Assembly: GCA_017399535.1 (NCBI GenBank)
Contig: JAFQBX010000025.1
Coordinates: 1 to 37,549 of the forward strand
Source of the DNA: Clostridia bacterium
GTDB taxonomy: Bacteria > Bacillota > Clostridia > Oscillospirales > Acutalibacteraceae
Length of the DNA stretch: 37,549 nt
Reading direction: 5' to 3'
Position numbers and translations under genes: made by a program. Position 1 is the first letter of the stretch. The number at the start of each line of letters is the position of its first letter. Below the pieces are notes generated by a model. The model was given only the letters and a program-made list of their open reading frames with translations, was not told the origin of the DNA and did not search any database. Positions 1 through 7,521 of the stretch are shown in pieces.

Positions 1-17
1 GGTGCTTTGCAGTTTTG

Positions 18-110
18 TAGCAAATAAATTCGGCTCGGTTTCGAAACAACAAAGCCGCAGTAATACTTTGTGTATTACAAGGATTTGTTGCTAAGAGTCG
101 TGTCGAATTT
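18..110. repeat. Segment of nested short inverted repeats, possible mobile repeat
   Basis: A perfect 7-bp hairpin GTAATAC/GTATTAC (60-66 and 72-78, 5-nt loop) sits in the middle. Around it, TAGCAA (18-23) is complementary to TTGCTA (88-93) and TAAATTCG (25-32) to CGAATTTA (103-110). The arms are in crossed order, so they cannot all pair in one simple stem. CGGCT (31-35) also pairs with AGCCG (53-57). I see no convincing gene in 1-160. The minus strand has an open frame here but no SD site or ATG. It may be a dispersed intergenic repeat or a structured RNA end. Function unknown. Confidence 0.3.
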
Positions 111-160
111 ATGCGAAAAACCAATTTCTCCCTATGTGAACACTCCTAAATGCAACCTCT

Positions 161-616
161 TTATTTTATTTTGAATACTCGTTTTAACTTATTTTTTGCT
201 CTGAAAACAAATTGCCTATACGGACGGGAATTAACCCGTTTTTTAGCGTCGCTGATGAATTTTTTACTGTCTGCTTCTATAATTTTACCCTTTCGAGTAT
301 AGCGAGTGACTACACCGATGATTTGATTATGCTCGACATTTTTTTCGGGATAAACCTCGTTATCTCCGCATAAGATATATGTTTCGCCATCCAAATCTAT
401 GATGCGGTGAAGAACAAACTGTCCGCTTTTTCTTCGATAAAGAATAATATCGAATTTTTTAAGTTTGTCGGTCGGTTTATTTACAGTAACGGTGTCACGT
501 CCACCGACGATTGTCGGGAGCATGCTGATACCATTCGGCATAAAGGAGAAGGTGTCTCCTTGGTCAAGCACCTTGTTTATTTCAGGCAAAATATCGATTA
601 ACCTTGTCTTTTTCAT
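161..616 (-). CDS. S24/S26-family signal-peptidase-like protein (SipW type)
   Basis: This 151-residue protein carries the serine peptidase signature GISMLPT with the likely nucleophile Ser31, followed by VLHRII with His70 and a CGDN box at 83-86. A histidine rather than a lysine as the second catalytic residue is the mark of the SipW/archaeal/ER-type branch of signal peptidase I. Unlike most SipW proteins it has no clear N-terminal membrane helix; the C-terminal third is very basic (KKR, KNKLKR). Its start shares one base with the stop of the upstream HPr-kinase-like gene (TAATG), so the two are almost certainly co-translated. In related bacteria such pairs are found near peptide-maturation genes. 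I infer processing or proteolysis of a partner, but no substrate is visible here. No gene follows before the window edge. Confidence 0.75.
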   Translation of the reverse strand: MKKTRLIDILPEINKVLDQGDTFSFMPNGISMLPTIVGGRDTVTVNKPTDKLKKFDIILYRRKSGQFVLHRIIDLDGETYILCGDNEVYPEKNVEHNQIIGVVTRYTRKGKIIEADSKKFISDAKKRVNSRPYRQFVFRAKNKLKRVFKIK

Positions 617-1335
617 TATACGCTCTTTTCACCGCTCATTACGTCGTGAGCCAGTATGGCGGCTTCGTCAGAAATGTTACAGCCAAGCTTATAAACAGGC
701 ACAAGCGAAATAATTTTTGCAATCATATTCTGTACCTTTTGCTGTATTTCGGGTGGCTGTCCTTTAAAAATTGTTTGGTTTATAATGAGCGGAATTGCCT
801 TGAATGGTGGTATTTTTTCGATATAATTTGTTTCGCTTCTTTCGAGGAAGCAAATGGCTTTGAGCGGCACGATAACATTAAGATTGATGTCCGACTTGCC
901 CGAGAAGGGAGTTCCGCAGGCGTATGCTTTTGAGTCGATAATGCGTATTGCGGGTTTGTCATCGTTGAAATTTACGGCCCTGTCCTTGCCGTACACCTTT
1001 TGCCAAAGGGAAGTGTGTGTGGACTTTCCTGTTCCGCTTCGAGCCGAAAAAAGATAAGCGTTTCCGTCCATCATAATTGATGATGCATGGAGCATCATTC
1101 CGTCGTGGTCGAGCAACTGGGTATAAAACTGACTTCCTGCCATTGAATATTCGCAGCTGCCGAGGGTGAAATGAGGATTTTCGTCCTGATATTCCATTGA
1201 CATTTGCTTTGTAATGTTTATGAATATTTCGGCTTCTTCGTCGAAATTGCTCTTGTATTTAGGCATATTTGCAATCATTCTATCGTAGTGGAATTTGGCA
1301 CGTACCCTTAATCCTGCGATACTGTATTTATCCAT
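616..1335 (-). CDS. HPr-kinase-like P-loop ATPase (HprK C-terminal-domain-like)
   Basis: This is a 239-residue protein related to the C-terminal kinase domain of HPr kinase/phosphorylase and the ScmC-like proteins of peptide-modification cassettes. A P-loop ARSGTGKST lies at about 98-106, preceded by His83 in LHAS. NDDKPAIR (124-131) and GTPFSGK (141-147) are further hallmarks of this subfamily. It lacks the N-terminal domain of true HprK and its P-loop differs, so it should not be read as the regulator of the HPr encoded at 9301. The start is supported by GAGGTGA upstream of the ATG and by a promoter (1365-1393). It overlaps the S26 peptidase gene by one base. The likely role is phosphorylation of a small partner or an unusual cofactor step, unproven. 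No PqqD-like or radical SAM gene is present in the window. Confidence 0.75.
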   Translation of the reverse strand: MDKYSIAGLRVRAKFHYDRMIANMPKYKSNFDEEAEIFINITKQMSMEYQDENPHFTLGSCEYSMAGSQFYTQLLDHDGMMLHASSIMMDGNAYLFSARSGTGKSTHTSLWQKVYGKDRAVNFNDDKPAIRIIDSKAYACGTPFSGKSDINLNVIVPLKAICFLERSETNYIEKIPPFKAIPLIINQTIFKGQPPEIQQKVQNMIAKIISLVPVYKLGCNISDEAAILAHDVMSGEKSV

Positions 1336-1352
1336 TTTTTCACCTCAGCATT

Positions 1353-1379
1353 ATAATCAGTTGAATTATATCATATATT
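1353..1379 (+). promoter_or_regulatory. Possible sigma-E-type promoter for the deacetylase gene
   Basis: ATA (1353-1355), a 16-bp gap and CATATATT (1372-1379) resemble the sporulation sigma-E pattern (ATA, 16-18 bp, CATAnnnT). The position, about 40 bp before the TTG start of a spore-type deacetylase gene, fits. The region is very AT-rich, so a chance match is quite possible. Confidence 0.25.
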
Positions 1380-1393
1380 TTTATGGTTGTCAC
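1365..1393 (-). promoter_or_regulatory. Sigma-A-type promoter for the kinase/peptidase pair
   Basis: On the minus strand GTGACA (1388-1393) and TATAAT (1365-1370) are separated by 17 bp. It lies about 30 bp upstream of the HprK-like start codon. Confidence 0.55.
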
Positions 1394-1420
1394 TAACTTT
1401 TTTATTTAGGGGGACTGGTT

Positions 1421-2179
1421 TTGAAATATATATTATTAAAAAAGCGGCATTTAACACTTGCTTCGGTTGCTATTTTTGTTTCGGTTGTGCTGGTAATTTT
1501 ATCTGCTACGCTTATGAGCGCGTCACGAAGCCGACTTTTACCCATTTATTCGGTTGACAGAAGTGATAATTTAGTGTCATTAACCTTTGATGCAGCTTGG
1601 AGCGCTGACGATACTGATGATATTATTCGACTGCTTGACAGTTACGGTGTAAAGGCGACCTTTTTTTGTGTCGGTACGTGGGTGGAAGCGAATCCCGATG
1701 CGGTAAAAAAACTGCACGATGCCGGTCATGAGATAATGAACCATTCCGACAAGCATCCGCATATTACAAACATCAGCGAGGAAAAATTTATTGAAGATAC
1801 ATTGGCTTGTAACGAGCGGATTAAGGTGATAACGGGTGTAGAGCCGACATTGTATAGAGGACCGTACGGCGAGTATGATAATAAAACTGTTGCCGCTATT
1901 GAAAAGCTTGGTATGTATTATATTCAGTGGTCGGCAGACACTGTTGACTGGAAACCCGAAAACGACTCTAAAAAACAAATTGAAAACGTAATGAAGCGGC
2001 TGGAATCGGGCGGGATAATACTGATGCACAACGGCACAGAGCATACAGTTGAAACACTCGCAGGATTGCTCGAAAATATAAAAAATAGTGGATATAAGAT
2101 AGTTCCCGTCAGCGAGCTAATTTATAAGGACGGATATACAATAGATCAATCGGGAAAGCAACGCAAAAAAACGATATAA
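1421..2179 (+). CDS. Polysaccharide deacetylase, PdaB-like (NodB domain)
   Basis: A 252-residue membrane-anchored deacetylase of the carbohydrate esterase 4 family. A signal anchor covers about residues 11-34, then a NodB domain to about 235. Visible motifs are TFDAAW with Asp57, the metal-binding HSDKH (His108, His112), RGPYG (146-150) and LMHNG with His203. The first motif reads TFDAAW instead of the usual TFDDG, a variant I associate with the PdaB-like sporulation branch of Clostridia and Bacillus. It probably trims acetyl groups from peptidoglycan (spore cortex or cell wall) outside the membrane. The start is TTG, preceded by AGGGGG about 7 bases upstream. It is divergent from the kinase/peptidase pair and stands alone. 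The exact substrate is not deducible. Confidence 0.85.
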   Translation: MKYILLKKRHLTLASVAIFVSVVLVILSATLMSASRSRLLPIYSVDRSDNLVSLTFDAAWSADDTDDIIRLLDSYGVKATFFCVGTWVEANPDAVKKLHDAGHEIMNHSDKHPHITNISEEKFIEDTLACNERIKVITGVEPTLYRGPYGEYDNKTVAAIEKLGMYYIQWSADTVDWKPENDSKKQIENVMKRLESGGIILMHNGTEHTVETLAGLLENIKNSGYKIVPVSELIYKDGYTIDQSGKQRKKTI

Positions 2180-2244
2180 ATGGTATAGAATAGCAAAAAC
2201 ACATGGTCAATTGCACAAATTTTATTTAAATTTTTATTTTTTTA

Positions 2245-2273
2245 TAGACAAGTTCACTTATACATGATATAAT
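2245..2273 (+). promoter_or_regulatory. Sigma-A-type promoter
   Basis: TAGACA (2245-2250), 17 bp, TATAAT (2268-2273). It precedes the small membrane protein gene starting near 2318. Confidence 0.55.
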
Positions 2274-2317
2274 CAATTTGGCGATGTCAATAATTTGAGT
2301 GAGGGGTGCCTTTGTCT

Positions 2318-2731
2318 ATGAAGAAAAATTTTGAATCGGTCGTTACTACGCGGTGTAAAACGGTTGATGAATGTCTCAAAAAGGATGCGGTTACCGAACG
2401 TGCGTGGCTGTGGTCAAAGCGGCTTAATGTATTTGGAAGAATAATTTTTCTCATTCTCTTAATCGGCGGCATTATATTTTTTACCTTCACGGGACCAAAG
2501 TCGTTCTCTCGCTTTACAGCGTTTTTTACGATATATTTGAGTGTTCTTATTCTTGAATTTATTGTTTATCATGTAGCGGTTGTTTCGTTACAAGCATTTG
2601 CGGCAACTACATATCGACTCGGCGTTTTAGCCAATTTAAAGGAAATGGATTCGCGAGAAAAAGAGGCAGAGAAACCAACAGTTCACGTTGAATCCGAGCC
2701 GATTAAATACGAATTTAATAACGAGGAATAG
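2318..2731 (+). CDS. Small membrane protein of unknown function
   Basis: I do not recognise this protein of about 137 residues. It has a charged N-terminal section, two hydrophobic segments (about residues 39-58 and 66-90) and an acidic, Glu-rich tail. Both ends are predicted to be on the same side of the membrane, probably the cytoplasm. The start is uncertain: GAGGGG (2301-2306) could serve the ATG at 2318 (long spacing) or a TTG at 2312 (short spacing). A GTG at 2306 would overlap the ribosome-binding site and is less likely. It has its own promoter and ends at a shared bidirectional terminator, so it is a single-gene unit. No enzyme motif is visible. Confidence 0.7.
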   Translation: MKKNFESVVTTRCKTVDECLKKDAVTERAWLWSKRLNVFGRIIFLILLIGGIIFFTFTGPKSFSRFTAFFTIYLSVLILEFIVYHVAVVSLQAFAATTYRLGVLANLKEMDSREKEAEKPTVHVESEPIKYEFNNEE

Positions 2732-2748
2732 TTTAATATAAAAAAATG

Positions 2749-2775
2749 AACGAGCGTCTGAAATGGACGCTCGTT
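2749..2775. terminator. Bidirectional intrinsic terminator
   Basis: A perfect 10-bp stem AACGAGCGTC/GACGCTCGTT (2749-2758, 2766-2775) with a 7-nt loop, an A-run before it and a T-run after it. It lies between two convergent genes and can end transcription on both strands. Confidence 0.85.
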
Positions 2776-2779
2776 TCTT

Positions 2780-4363
2780 TTATTTTACCGCGTTTAAAAA
2801 GTCAAAATTTCCTCTGTATAGGTCGAATACAAATCCGCTGAGCTTGGGAGTTGCAGCAACTACTGTGGGACTGATATAGATCGGGCAAATGTAATTGCTT
2901 TCAATCAAGCAATTCTCAGCTTGGTGTAATAATTTAGCTTTTTTATCAGCGTTTGATTCCGATTGTGCCTTTTCCATCAGCGAGTCAAAGTATTCGTTTT
3001 GAATGCCGAAAATATTGCTTTTATCGTATGATAAAAATTGCTGTAAAGCGGCTTCTGCATCGGTTGTTTCGTACCCGATTGGATATAATGCAACCGTGTA
3101 ATTGCCGCTTTTTATTCTATTTTTCATTTCGTTGAAACTGACTTCCTCGGTGTTAATATAAGCGTCTAAATTTTTTTGCCAGCTTGCCGCAATTTTAATC
3201 GCCATATTACCCGATTTGCTTTCATTAACGTACATAAGTGTTGAGCCGTTGAGATTTTTTCCGACCTCCTTAATCGCCTGCATATACTCGTTTTTTGCCT
3301 CATCAGCTTTTAATGACGATTGGTTGTATTCATTTATATAATGCGAATATTTATTTCCGCTGAGATTCAGCTCGGGTGCAATAAGTCCGCTGAACATGCT
3401 GTAACCTGCCGGTAGTGACTTTTTGATGGTCAGGCGGTCAATTGACTTGGATAGAGCCGAAACGGTGAGCGGATTTTGCATAATTTCCAAATTAGGATTG
3501 ATTATAATCGCCCATACGGTATTATTGACCGAATAGGTGTTAAGCCCTGCATCCTTTGCCGCCGTTTCCTTTTCGGAGTCGATAATCGCTATGTCAATAA
3601 CATTTTTACCGATTGCTTCGATTTTTTTGCCGTCGGTTTCGTTGAATGTCATGGTGAGTGCGGTAGGTTTTGCTTTTTCGCTCACGTATTCGGAGTTTCT
3701 GCCCATTTTGATACTTTTGTCTGTCCAGCTACTGACATAAAACGGACCGCAATAAATCATATCCTTTTTCGATAGTCCGTATTTACCCTTGCAACTTGCG
3801 AAAAAGTTGCGGTTGCAGGGCATTGATGGCATATCGGAAAGTCGGTATTCTATGTCGCTTATTGGTTTGGTTAAAACGATTTTGAGCGTTTTTTCGTCAA
3901 CTGAATAGACCCCAAGCTCGGCTTCACCGACTTCGCTGTTATTGAAGTTTTCTGCATTTTTGATAAAGAAAAGTGTGTGCGCATAGGGTGATTTGGTTTC
4001 GGTTTTTAATGCTCGGGTAATGCCGAATACAAAATCGTCGGCGGTGATTTCATCACCATTACTCCATTTTGCAGCTTTTATTTTAAATTCGTAGGTTAGT
4101 CGGTCGTCAGAAACTTTATAATCCTCGCACAATGATTTTTCCGTTTTGCCGTTTTCATTTATGCGAAAGAGACCTGTCATTATATTTCTGACGATTATAA
4201 GCTCACTTTGCGAAGATGCAAGCTGAGGGTCAATGTTTATCGGCGCCTTTTCTACGTCCATGCTGATTATTTTATTAGCGCTCGGATTATAGTTGCAGCC
4301 GCAAAGACTTATGACAATTATTATGATTACGATTAGCGCTACTATTCTTTTAAAATATGACAT
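2780..4363 (-). CDS. Oligopeptide ABC transporter substrate-binding lipoprotein (SBP_bac_5)
   Basis: A 527-residue extracellular solute-binding protein of the OppA/DppA family. It starts with a lipoprotein signal: KR, a run of Ile/Val/Leu, then LCGC with the lipidated Cys at residue 23. The mature part shows family features such as DEITADDFVFGITRAL and FKIKAAKWSNGD near the N-terminal lobe and a tail rich in aromatic residues. It is likely anchored to the outer face of the membrane, binding a peptide or similar ligand. The start was set at the second ATG because AAGGA lies about 9 bases before it; an upstream ATG (4372) directly abuts the AAGGA. No permease or ATPase genes adjoin it, so it is an orphan binding protein and may share a transporter encoded elsewhere or act as a sensor. 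Confidence 0.85.
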   Translation of the reverse strand: MSYFKRIVALIVIIIIVISLCGCNYNPSANKIISMDVEKAPINIDPQLASSQSELIIVRNIMTGLFRINENGKTEKSLCEDYKVSDDRLTYEFKIKAAKWSNGDEITADDFVFGITRALKTETKSPYAHTLFFIKNAENFNNSEVGEAELGVYSVDEKTLKIVLTKPISDIEYRLSDMPSMPCNRNFFASCKGKYGLSKKDMIYCGPFYVSSWTDKSIKMGRNSEYVSEKAKPTALTMTFNETDGKKIEAIGKNVIDIAIIDSEKETAAKDAGLNTYSVNNTVWAIIINPNLEIMQNPLTVSALSKSIDRLTIKKSLPAGYSMFSGLIAPELNLSGNKYSHYINEYNQSSLKADEAKNEYMQAIKEVGKNLNGSTLMYVNESKSGNMAIKIAASWQKNLDAYINTEEVSFNEMKNRIKSGNYTVALYPIGYETTDAEAALQQFLSYDKSNIFGIQNEYFDSLMEKAQSESNADKKAKLLHQAENCLIESNYICPIYISPTVVAATPKLSGFVFDLYRGNFDFLNAVK

Positions 4364-4391
4364 TGTCGTCATTCCTTGTTAATTAAAAATT

Positions 4392-4418
4392 TAAGCGGTC
4401 GTGAGTCACAACCGCTTA
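4392..4418 (-). terminator. Intrinsic terminator after the E2-like gene
   Basis: TAAGCGGT (4392-4399) pairs with ACCGCTTA (4411-4418); the stem extends past one mismatch with GTG/CAC. On the minus strand a T-rich stretch follows. It separates the E2-like gene from the binding-protein gene. Confidence 0.65.
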
Positions 4419-4424
4419 GTGTAA

Positions 4425-5327
4425 TTAAATGCCATCGTCAAGCATTACCGACTCGGGCTTTAAAAGCAGTTGCTCGGGATTTTTAATGAGCTTTTTAAGC
4501 ATTTTCATTGATGAAGCATAATAATATCCGTCGCAAATGCGCTCGTCAGCAACAATTTTAATTTTTATTACCTTTCGCTTGCTGACAGAGCCGTCATCGT
4601 TAAGTACATTTTTTGTTTCCTTTTTACCCATTGCAAAGAAGAGGGAACAGGTGCCGAATTCGTAAAGATGGTGATAAACCGGTCCTACACCGAGTGAGCC
4701 CATATCGGTAATGAATGCGCTAGAATGGAAGGGGGAAAGTCGGTTAATCATTTTTGGCATGAGCCCAATCTTGTCAAGGTTTCGAGCCGCCCAGACAATA
4801 GATGATTTAATAAACATCGGACAAGCGCCTACCGCCTTTGTAAAAAGGTCGGTTTTGTTACCTTTTAATTCGGCTTTTTTAACGCTTTCAACCTCTTTTT
4901 GTATGCTTTCATTAAATCTTTTATTTACTTCGTACAGACTGTCATCCGGCTCAAATTCGGGCATAATTGTCGTTTCCTCGCCTGAAACGGTCAGACTGTG
5001 TTTGACCGCCAAAGATATACGGAGGGTGTTTCTTGCATAAATTCTCTTACCCGCGACAAAGCGGTTGAGTCGTGGACGAAGCGAAAATACGCGAACTATT
5101 GCCGACATAAAAAGTTGCAGCATAGAAAGATTTTCCATTCCTGCACGTCTATGTTCGCGGATAAACTGTTCAACTTCGGTAATATCAATTTCGTCCTCGA
5201 AATAAACGAGCGAGTCGGTACGAGTACGCATGATAACGGGAATTAACTGAAAAAGCGTGTCAACCTTTCTTAATTTAAAACCATCATAACGGTCACCTAA
5301 ACGGCGCTTTCTATCTTTATAAAGCAT
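4425..5327 (-). CDS. 2-oxoacid dehydrogenase acyltransferase (E2) catalytic-domain-like protein, probably degenerate active site
   Basis: A 300-residue protein resembling the catalytic domain of E2 acyltransferases (chloramphenicol acetyltransferase fold), without a lipoyl or E1/E3-binding domain. The C-terminal family motif DHRxxDG appears as DERICDG (about residues 261-267): the Asp is kept, but the catalytic His is replaced by Glu. The segment with SSAFITDMGSLGVGPVYHHLYEFGT corresponds to the conserved strand region before it. No E1 or E3 genes are nearby, so it is not part of a normal dehydrogenase complex. It could be a CoA-dependent acyltransferase with altered chemistry or a non-catalytic relative. 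The start is at the ATG preceded by GGAGGG; an upstream TTG in frame is the ribosome-binding region itself. It has its own promoter (5384-5412). Confidence 0.75.
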   Translation of the reverse strand: MLYKDRKRRLGDRYDGFKLRKVDTLFQLIPVIMRTRTDSLVYFEDEIDITEVEQFIREHRRAGMENLSMLQLFMSAIVRVFSLRPRLNRFVAGKRIYARNTLRISLAVKHSLTVSGEETTIMPEFEPDDSLYEVNKRFNESIQKEVESVKKAELKGNKTDLFTKAVGACPMFIKSSIVWAARNLDKIGLMPKMINRLSPFHSSAFITDMGSLGVGPVYHHLYEFGTCSLFFAMGKKETKNVLNDDGSVSKRKVIKIKIVADERICDGYYYASSMKMLKKLIKNPEQLLLKPESVMLDDGI

Positions 5328-5383
5328 AAAACCCTCCAAAAAATGAAAAGGAAGTATTTACGCAACCTTTTCACATTTCTATT

Positions 5384-5412
5384 ATTATATAATAATCTAA
5401 TGAATTTAGCAA
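5384..5412 (-). promoter_or_regulatory. Sigma-A-type promoter for the E2-like gene
   Basis: On the minus strand TTGCTA (5407-5412), 17 bp, TATAAT (5384-5389). It lies back to back with the ylxM-ffh promoter, the two -35 boxes being 13 bp apart. Confidence 0.6.
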
Positions 5413-5425
5413 GAAAAAATTATGC

Positions 5426-5454
5426 TTGACAAATATGCGATTAGGTAATATAAT
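5426..5454 (+). promoter_or_regulatory. Sigma-A promoter of ylxM-ffh-rpsP-khpA
   Basis: A consensus promoter: TTGACA (5426-5431), 17 bp, TATAAT (5449-5454). The expected start of transcription is near 5461, giving a leader of about 60 bases before ylxM. Confidence 0.85.
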
Positions 5455-5463
5455 GAATTGGCT

Positions 5464-5505
5464 GTAAAGTTTAAGTGCTTTACACCTGTGCTTTTTTAGT
5501 AAAGC
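5464..5505 (+). promoter_or_regulatory. Competing hairpins in the ylxM-ffh leader
   Basis: GTAAAG (5464-5469), GCTTTAC (5477-5483) and GTAAAGC (5499-5505) form a three-arm set: the middle arm can pair with the first (6 bp) or the third (7 bp), but not both. A TTTTTT run lies between the second and third arms and the SD site AAGGAG starts at 5509. This could be an attenuator or a translational switch, or simply chance. Confidence 0.35.
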
Positions 5506-5523
5506 GTTAAGGAGTATTTTTTT

Positions 5524-5847
5524 ATGGGAAAGAATTTTCATATTAGTTTGCTTCTTGAATACTATCGACCCCTTTTAACCGAAAAGCAGCGTTCCTTGCT
5601 TGATTTGTATTATAATGCGGATTTGTCCCTTGCCGAAATTGCTGAGGAAGAGGGAATTACCCGCCAAGGAGTTCGCGACTCGATAAAAAAGGCGGAAACA
5701 GCACTTTTATCATTTGAAGAAAAGTTGCATTTAGCCGAGCGGTTTTCGCGAATCGAGTCATCACTCGAAAAGATTAGAAAAATTACAGATAATACCGAAA
5801 TAATTGATATAGTAAATAATATTTTAACCGAGGAGGAGCTTGAATAG
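5524..5847 (+). CDS. ylxM: YlxM-family SRP-associated DNA-binding-like protein
   Basis: A 107-residue helix-turn-helix protein of the YlxM/p13 family. The N-terminal half (LLTEKQRSLLDLYY, then LAEIAEEEGITRQGV) is a sigma-70 region 4-like HTH at about residues 18-58; the rest is helical and charged. YlxM is nearly always encoded directly before ffh and is thought to modulate the signal recognition particle, and that order is found here. Its stop shares a base with the GTG start of ffh, indicating coupled translation. The start is supported by AAGGAG 9 bases upstream of the ATG. It acts in the cytoplasm. It is transcribed from the strong promoter at 5426-5454. Confidence 0.92.
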   Translation: MGKNFHISLLLEYYRPLLTEKQRSLLDLYYNADLSLAEIAEEEGITRQGVRDSIKKAETALLSFEEKLHLAERFSRIESSLEKIRKITDNTEIIDIVNNILTEEELE

Positions 5848-7193
5848 TGGCATTCGATAACCTTACCGAAAAATTAAGCGCTGCCTTTAAGCGCCTCAGA
5901 TCAAAGGGAAAGCTCACCGAGTCGGACGTAAAGGAAGCTATGAGAGAAATTCGATTAGCCCTTCTCGAAGCCGATGTTAACTATAAGGTAGCAAAGGATT
6001 TTACAACCACCCTCACCGAAAAATGCATCGGCGAAAAGGTAATGGAAAGTCTTTCTGCACCTCAAATGGTAGTAAAGCTGGTTAACGAGGAGCTTACTCA
6101 GCTTATGGGCGGCGAAAACGTCCGTCTCAACACGTCGTCAAAGTTGCCGTCGGTAATTATGATGTGCGGACTTCAAGGTTCGGGTAAAACCACCCATTCG
6201 GCAAAGCTTGCAAAAAAGCTCAAATCTATGGGGCACCGTCCCTTGCTAGTAGCGTGTGATATATATCGTCCTGCCGCCATTGATCAGCTTAAAGTGGTCG
6301 GCGAAAAGGCAGGAGTCCCCGTTTTTGAAAAGGGAACACAAAAGCCCGAAAAAACCGCCGAGGAAGCAATTCGTCACGCACGTGATTACGGTAACGATTA
6401 TGTAATTCTTGATACCGCAGGTCGTTTGCATATTGACGAGGAGCTTATGGCCGAGCTTACAAGAATAAAGGAAAAGACCAATCCTTGCGAGATTATCCTC
6501 GTTGTCGATTCAATGGTCGGCCAGGATGCTGTCAACGTAGCAAAGGCGTTTAACGACCTGCTTGAAATTGATTCGGTCCTTTTGACAAAGCTTGATGGCG
6601 ATACTCGTGGCGGTGCCGCTCTTTCTGTTCGTGCCGTTACAGGAAAGCCGATTAAATACGTCGGTACAGGCGAAAAGCTCGATGATATCGAGGAATTCCA
6701 TCCGTCACGAATGGCATCGCGAATTCTCGGTATGGGCGACGTCCTTTCACTTATCGAAAAGGCGGAACAACAGCTTGACGAGAAAAAAGCGCTCGAAATG
6801 GCAAACCGCCTTCAAAATAATACATTCGATATGAATGACCTTTTATCACAATTCCAGGAAATTCGAAAGATGGGACCGCTTAAACAGGTGCTGTCGATGC
6901 TTCCGGGAATGGGCAGCAAGTTAAAGGACGTTGATATCGACGACCGTCAGCTTCTGCGCGTCGAGTCGATTATCTACTCAATGACCAAAAAGGAACGTTC
7001 ACGTCCCGACATTATCAACGCATCGCGTAAAAAGCGTATTGCGGCCGGTAGCGGAACCTCGGTCGAGGAGGTAAATAAGCTCCTTCGTCAGCATGAGCAG
7101 ATGAAAAAAATGTTTAAGCAAATGGGCGGAATGAAGGGCAAAGGCAAACGCTCGATGAGAGGAATGCAGCTTCCGCCAAACTTTAAATTCTGA
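5847..7193 (+). CDS. ffh: Signal recognition particle protein Ffh (SRP54 GTPase)
   Basis: A 448-residue SRP54 homologue, full length. It has an N-terminal helical bundle, a GTPase domain with G1 GLQGSGKTT (about 107-115), DTAGR as G3 and TKLDGD as G4, and a C-terminal M domain rich in Met, Lys and Gly ([15 protein letters not shown]) that binds SRP RNA and signal peptides. It directs nascent membrane and secreted proteins to FtsY and the Sec translocon. The start codon is GTG, overlapping the stop of ylxM by one base; GAGGAGCTTG lies upstream. It is followed by rpsP in the same transcription unit. No SRP RNA gene was seen in the window. Confidence 0.97.
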   Translation: MAFDNLTEKLSAAFKRLRSKGKLTESDVKEAMREIRLALLEADVNYKVAKDFTTTLTEKCIGEKVMESLSAPQMVVKLVNEELTQLMGGENVRLNTSSKLPSVIMMCGLQGSGKTTHSAKLAKKLKSMGHRPLLVACDIYRPAAIDQLKVVGEKAGVPVFEKGTQKPEKTAEEAIRHARDYGNDYVILDTAGRLHIDEELMAELTRIKEKTNPCEIILVVDSMVGQDAVNVAKAFNDLLEIDSVLLTKLDGDTRGGAALSVRAVTGKPIKYVGTGEKLDDIEEFHPSRMASRILGMGDVLSLIEKAEQQLDEKKALEMANRLQNNTFDMNDLLSQFQEIRKMGPLKQVLSMLPGMGSKLKDVDIDDRQLLRVESIIYSMTKKERSRPDIINASRKKRIAAGSGTSVEEVNKLLRQHEQMKKMFKQMGGMKGKGKRSMRGMQLPPNFKF

Positions 7194-7260
7194 TTTCATC
7201 CCGATAACTAATTATCAGGTGAATATACAATTTATAAAATTATTACAGGAGGTGCTGAAT

Positions 7261-7503
7261 ATGGCAGTAAAAATCAGACTTCGCAGAATGGGTGCAAAGA
7301 AGGCCCCCTTCTACCGCATTGTTGTTGCAGATTCAAGATATCCGCGTGATGGACGTTTCATCGAGGAAATCGGCTACTACAATCCGCTTACTAACCCCGC
7401 AGAAGTAAAGGTTGACGCTGAAAAGGTTCAGAAATGGATTTCTAACGGCGCACAGCCCACAGATACCGTTAAGTCTCTTTTAAAGAAAAACGGCGTTCTT
7501 TAA
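7261..7503 (+). CDS. rpsP: 30S ribosomal protein S16
   Basis: An 80-residue S16 with the typical start [26 protein letters not shown], followed by [15 protein letters not shown]. It belongs to the 5' domain of the small ribosomal subunit. The ATG at 7261 is preceded by AGGAGGTG, a near-perfect SD site; the open frame extends upstream to 7219, but that part has no homology to S16. It is followed by khpA 18 bases later, as in many Bacillota, within the ffh-rpsP-khpA unit. Confidence 0.97.
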   Translation: MAVKIRLRRMGAKKAPFYRIVVADSRYPRDGRFIEEIGYYNPLTNPAEVKVDAEKVQKWISNGAQPTDTVKSLLKKNGVL

Positions 7504-7521
7504 TCTTGGAGGAAATAGTAA

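Noticed and set aside
1-160. A small protein gene on the minus strand through the left edge
   Set aside because: The open frame has only a TTG as possible start, no convincing SD site, and repeats that explain the lack of stops as well as coding would.
616-1335. Annotation as genuine HPr kinase/phosphorylase acting on the HPr at 9301
   Set aside because: The N-terminal HprK domain is missing, the P-loop and the NDDKP motif belong to a different subfamily, and it is coupled to an S26 peptidase gene instead.
1580-2044. A 154-codon open frame opposite the polysaccharide deacetylase
   Set aside because: It lies wholly antisense to a protein with clear NodB motifs and shows no recognisable domain or start signal.
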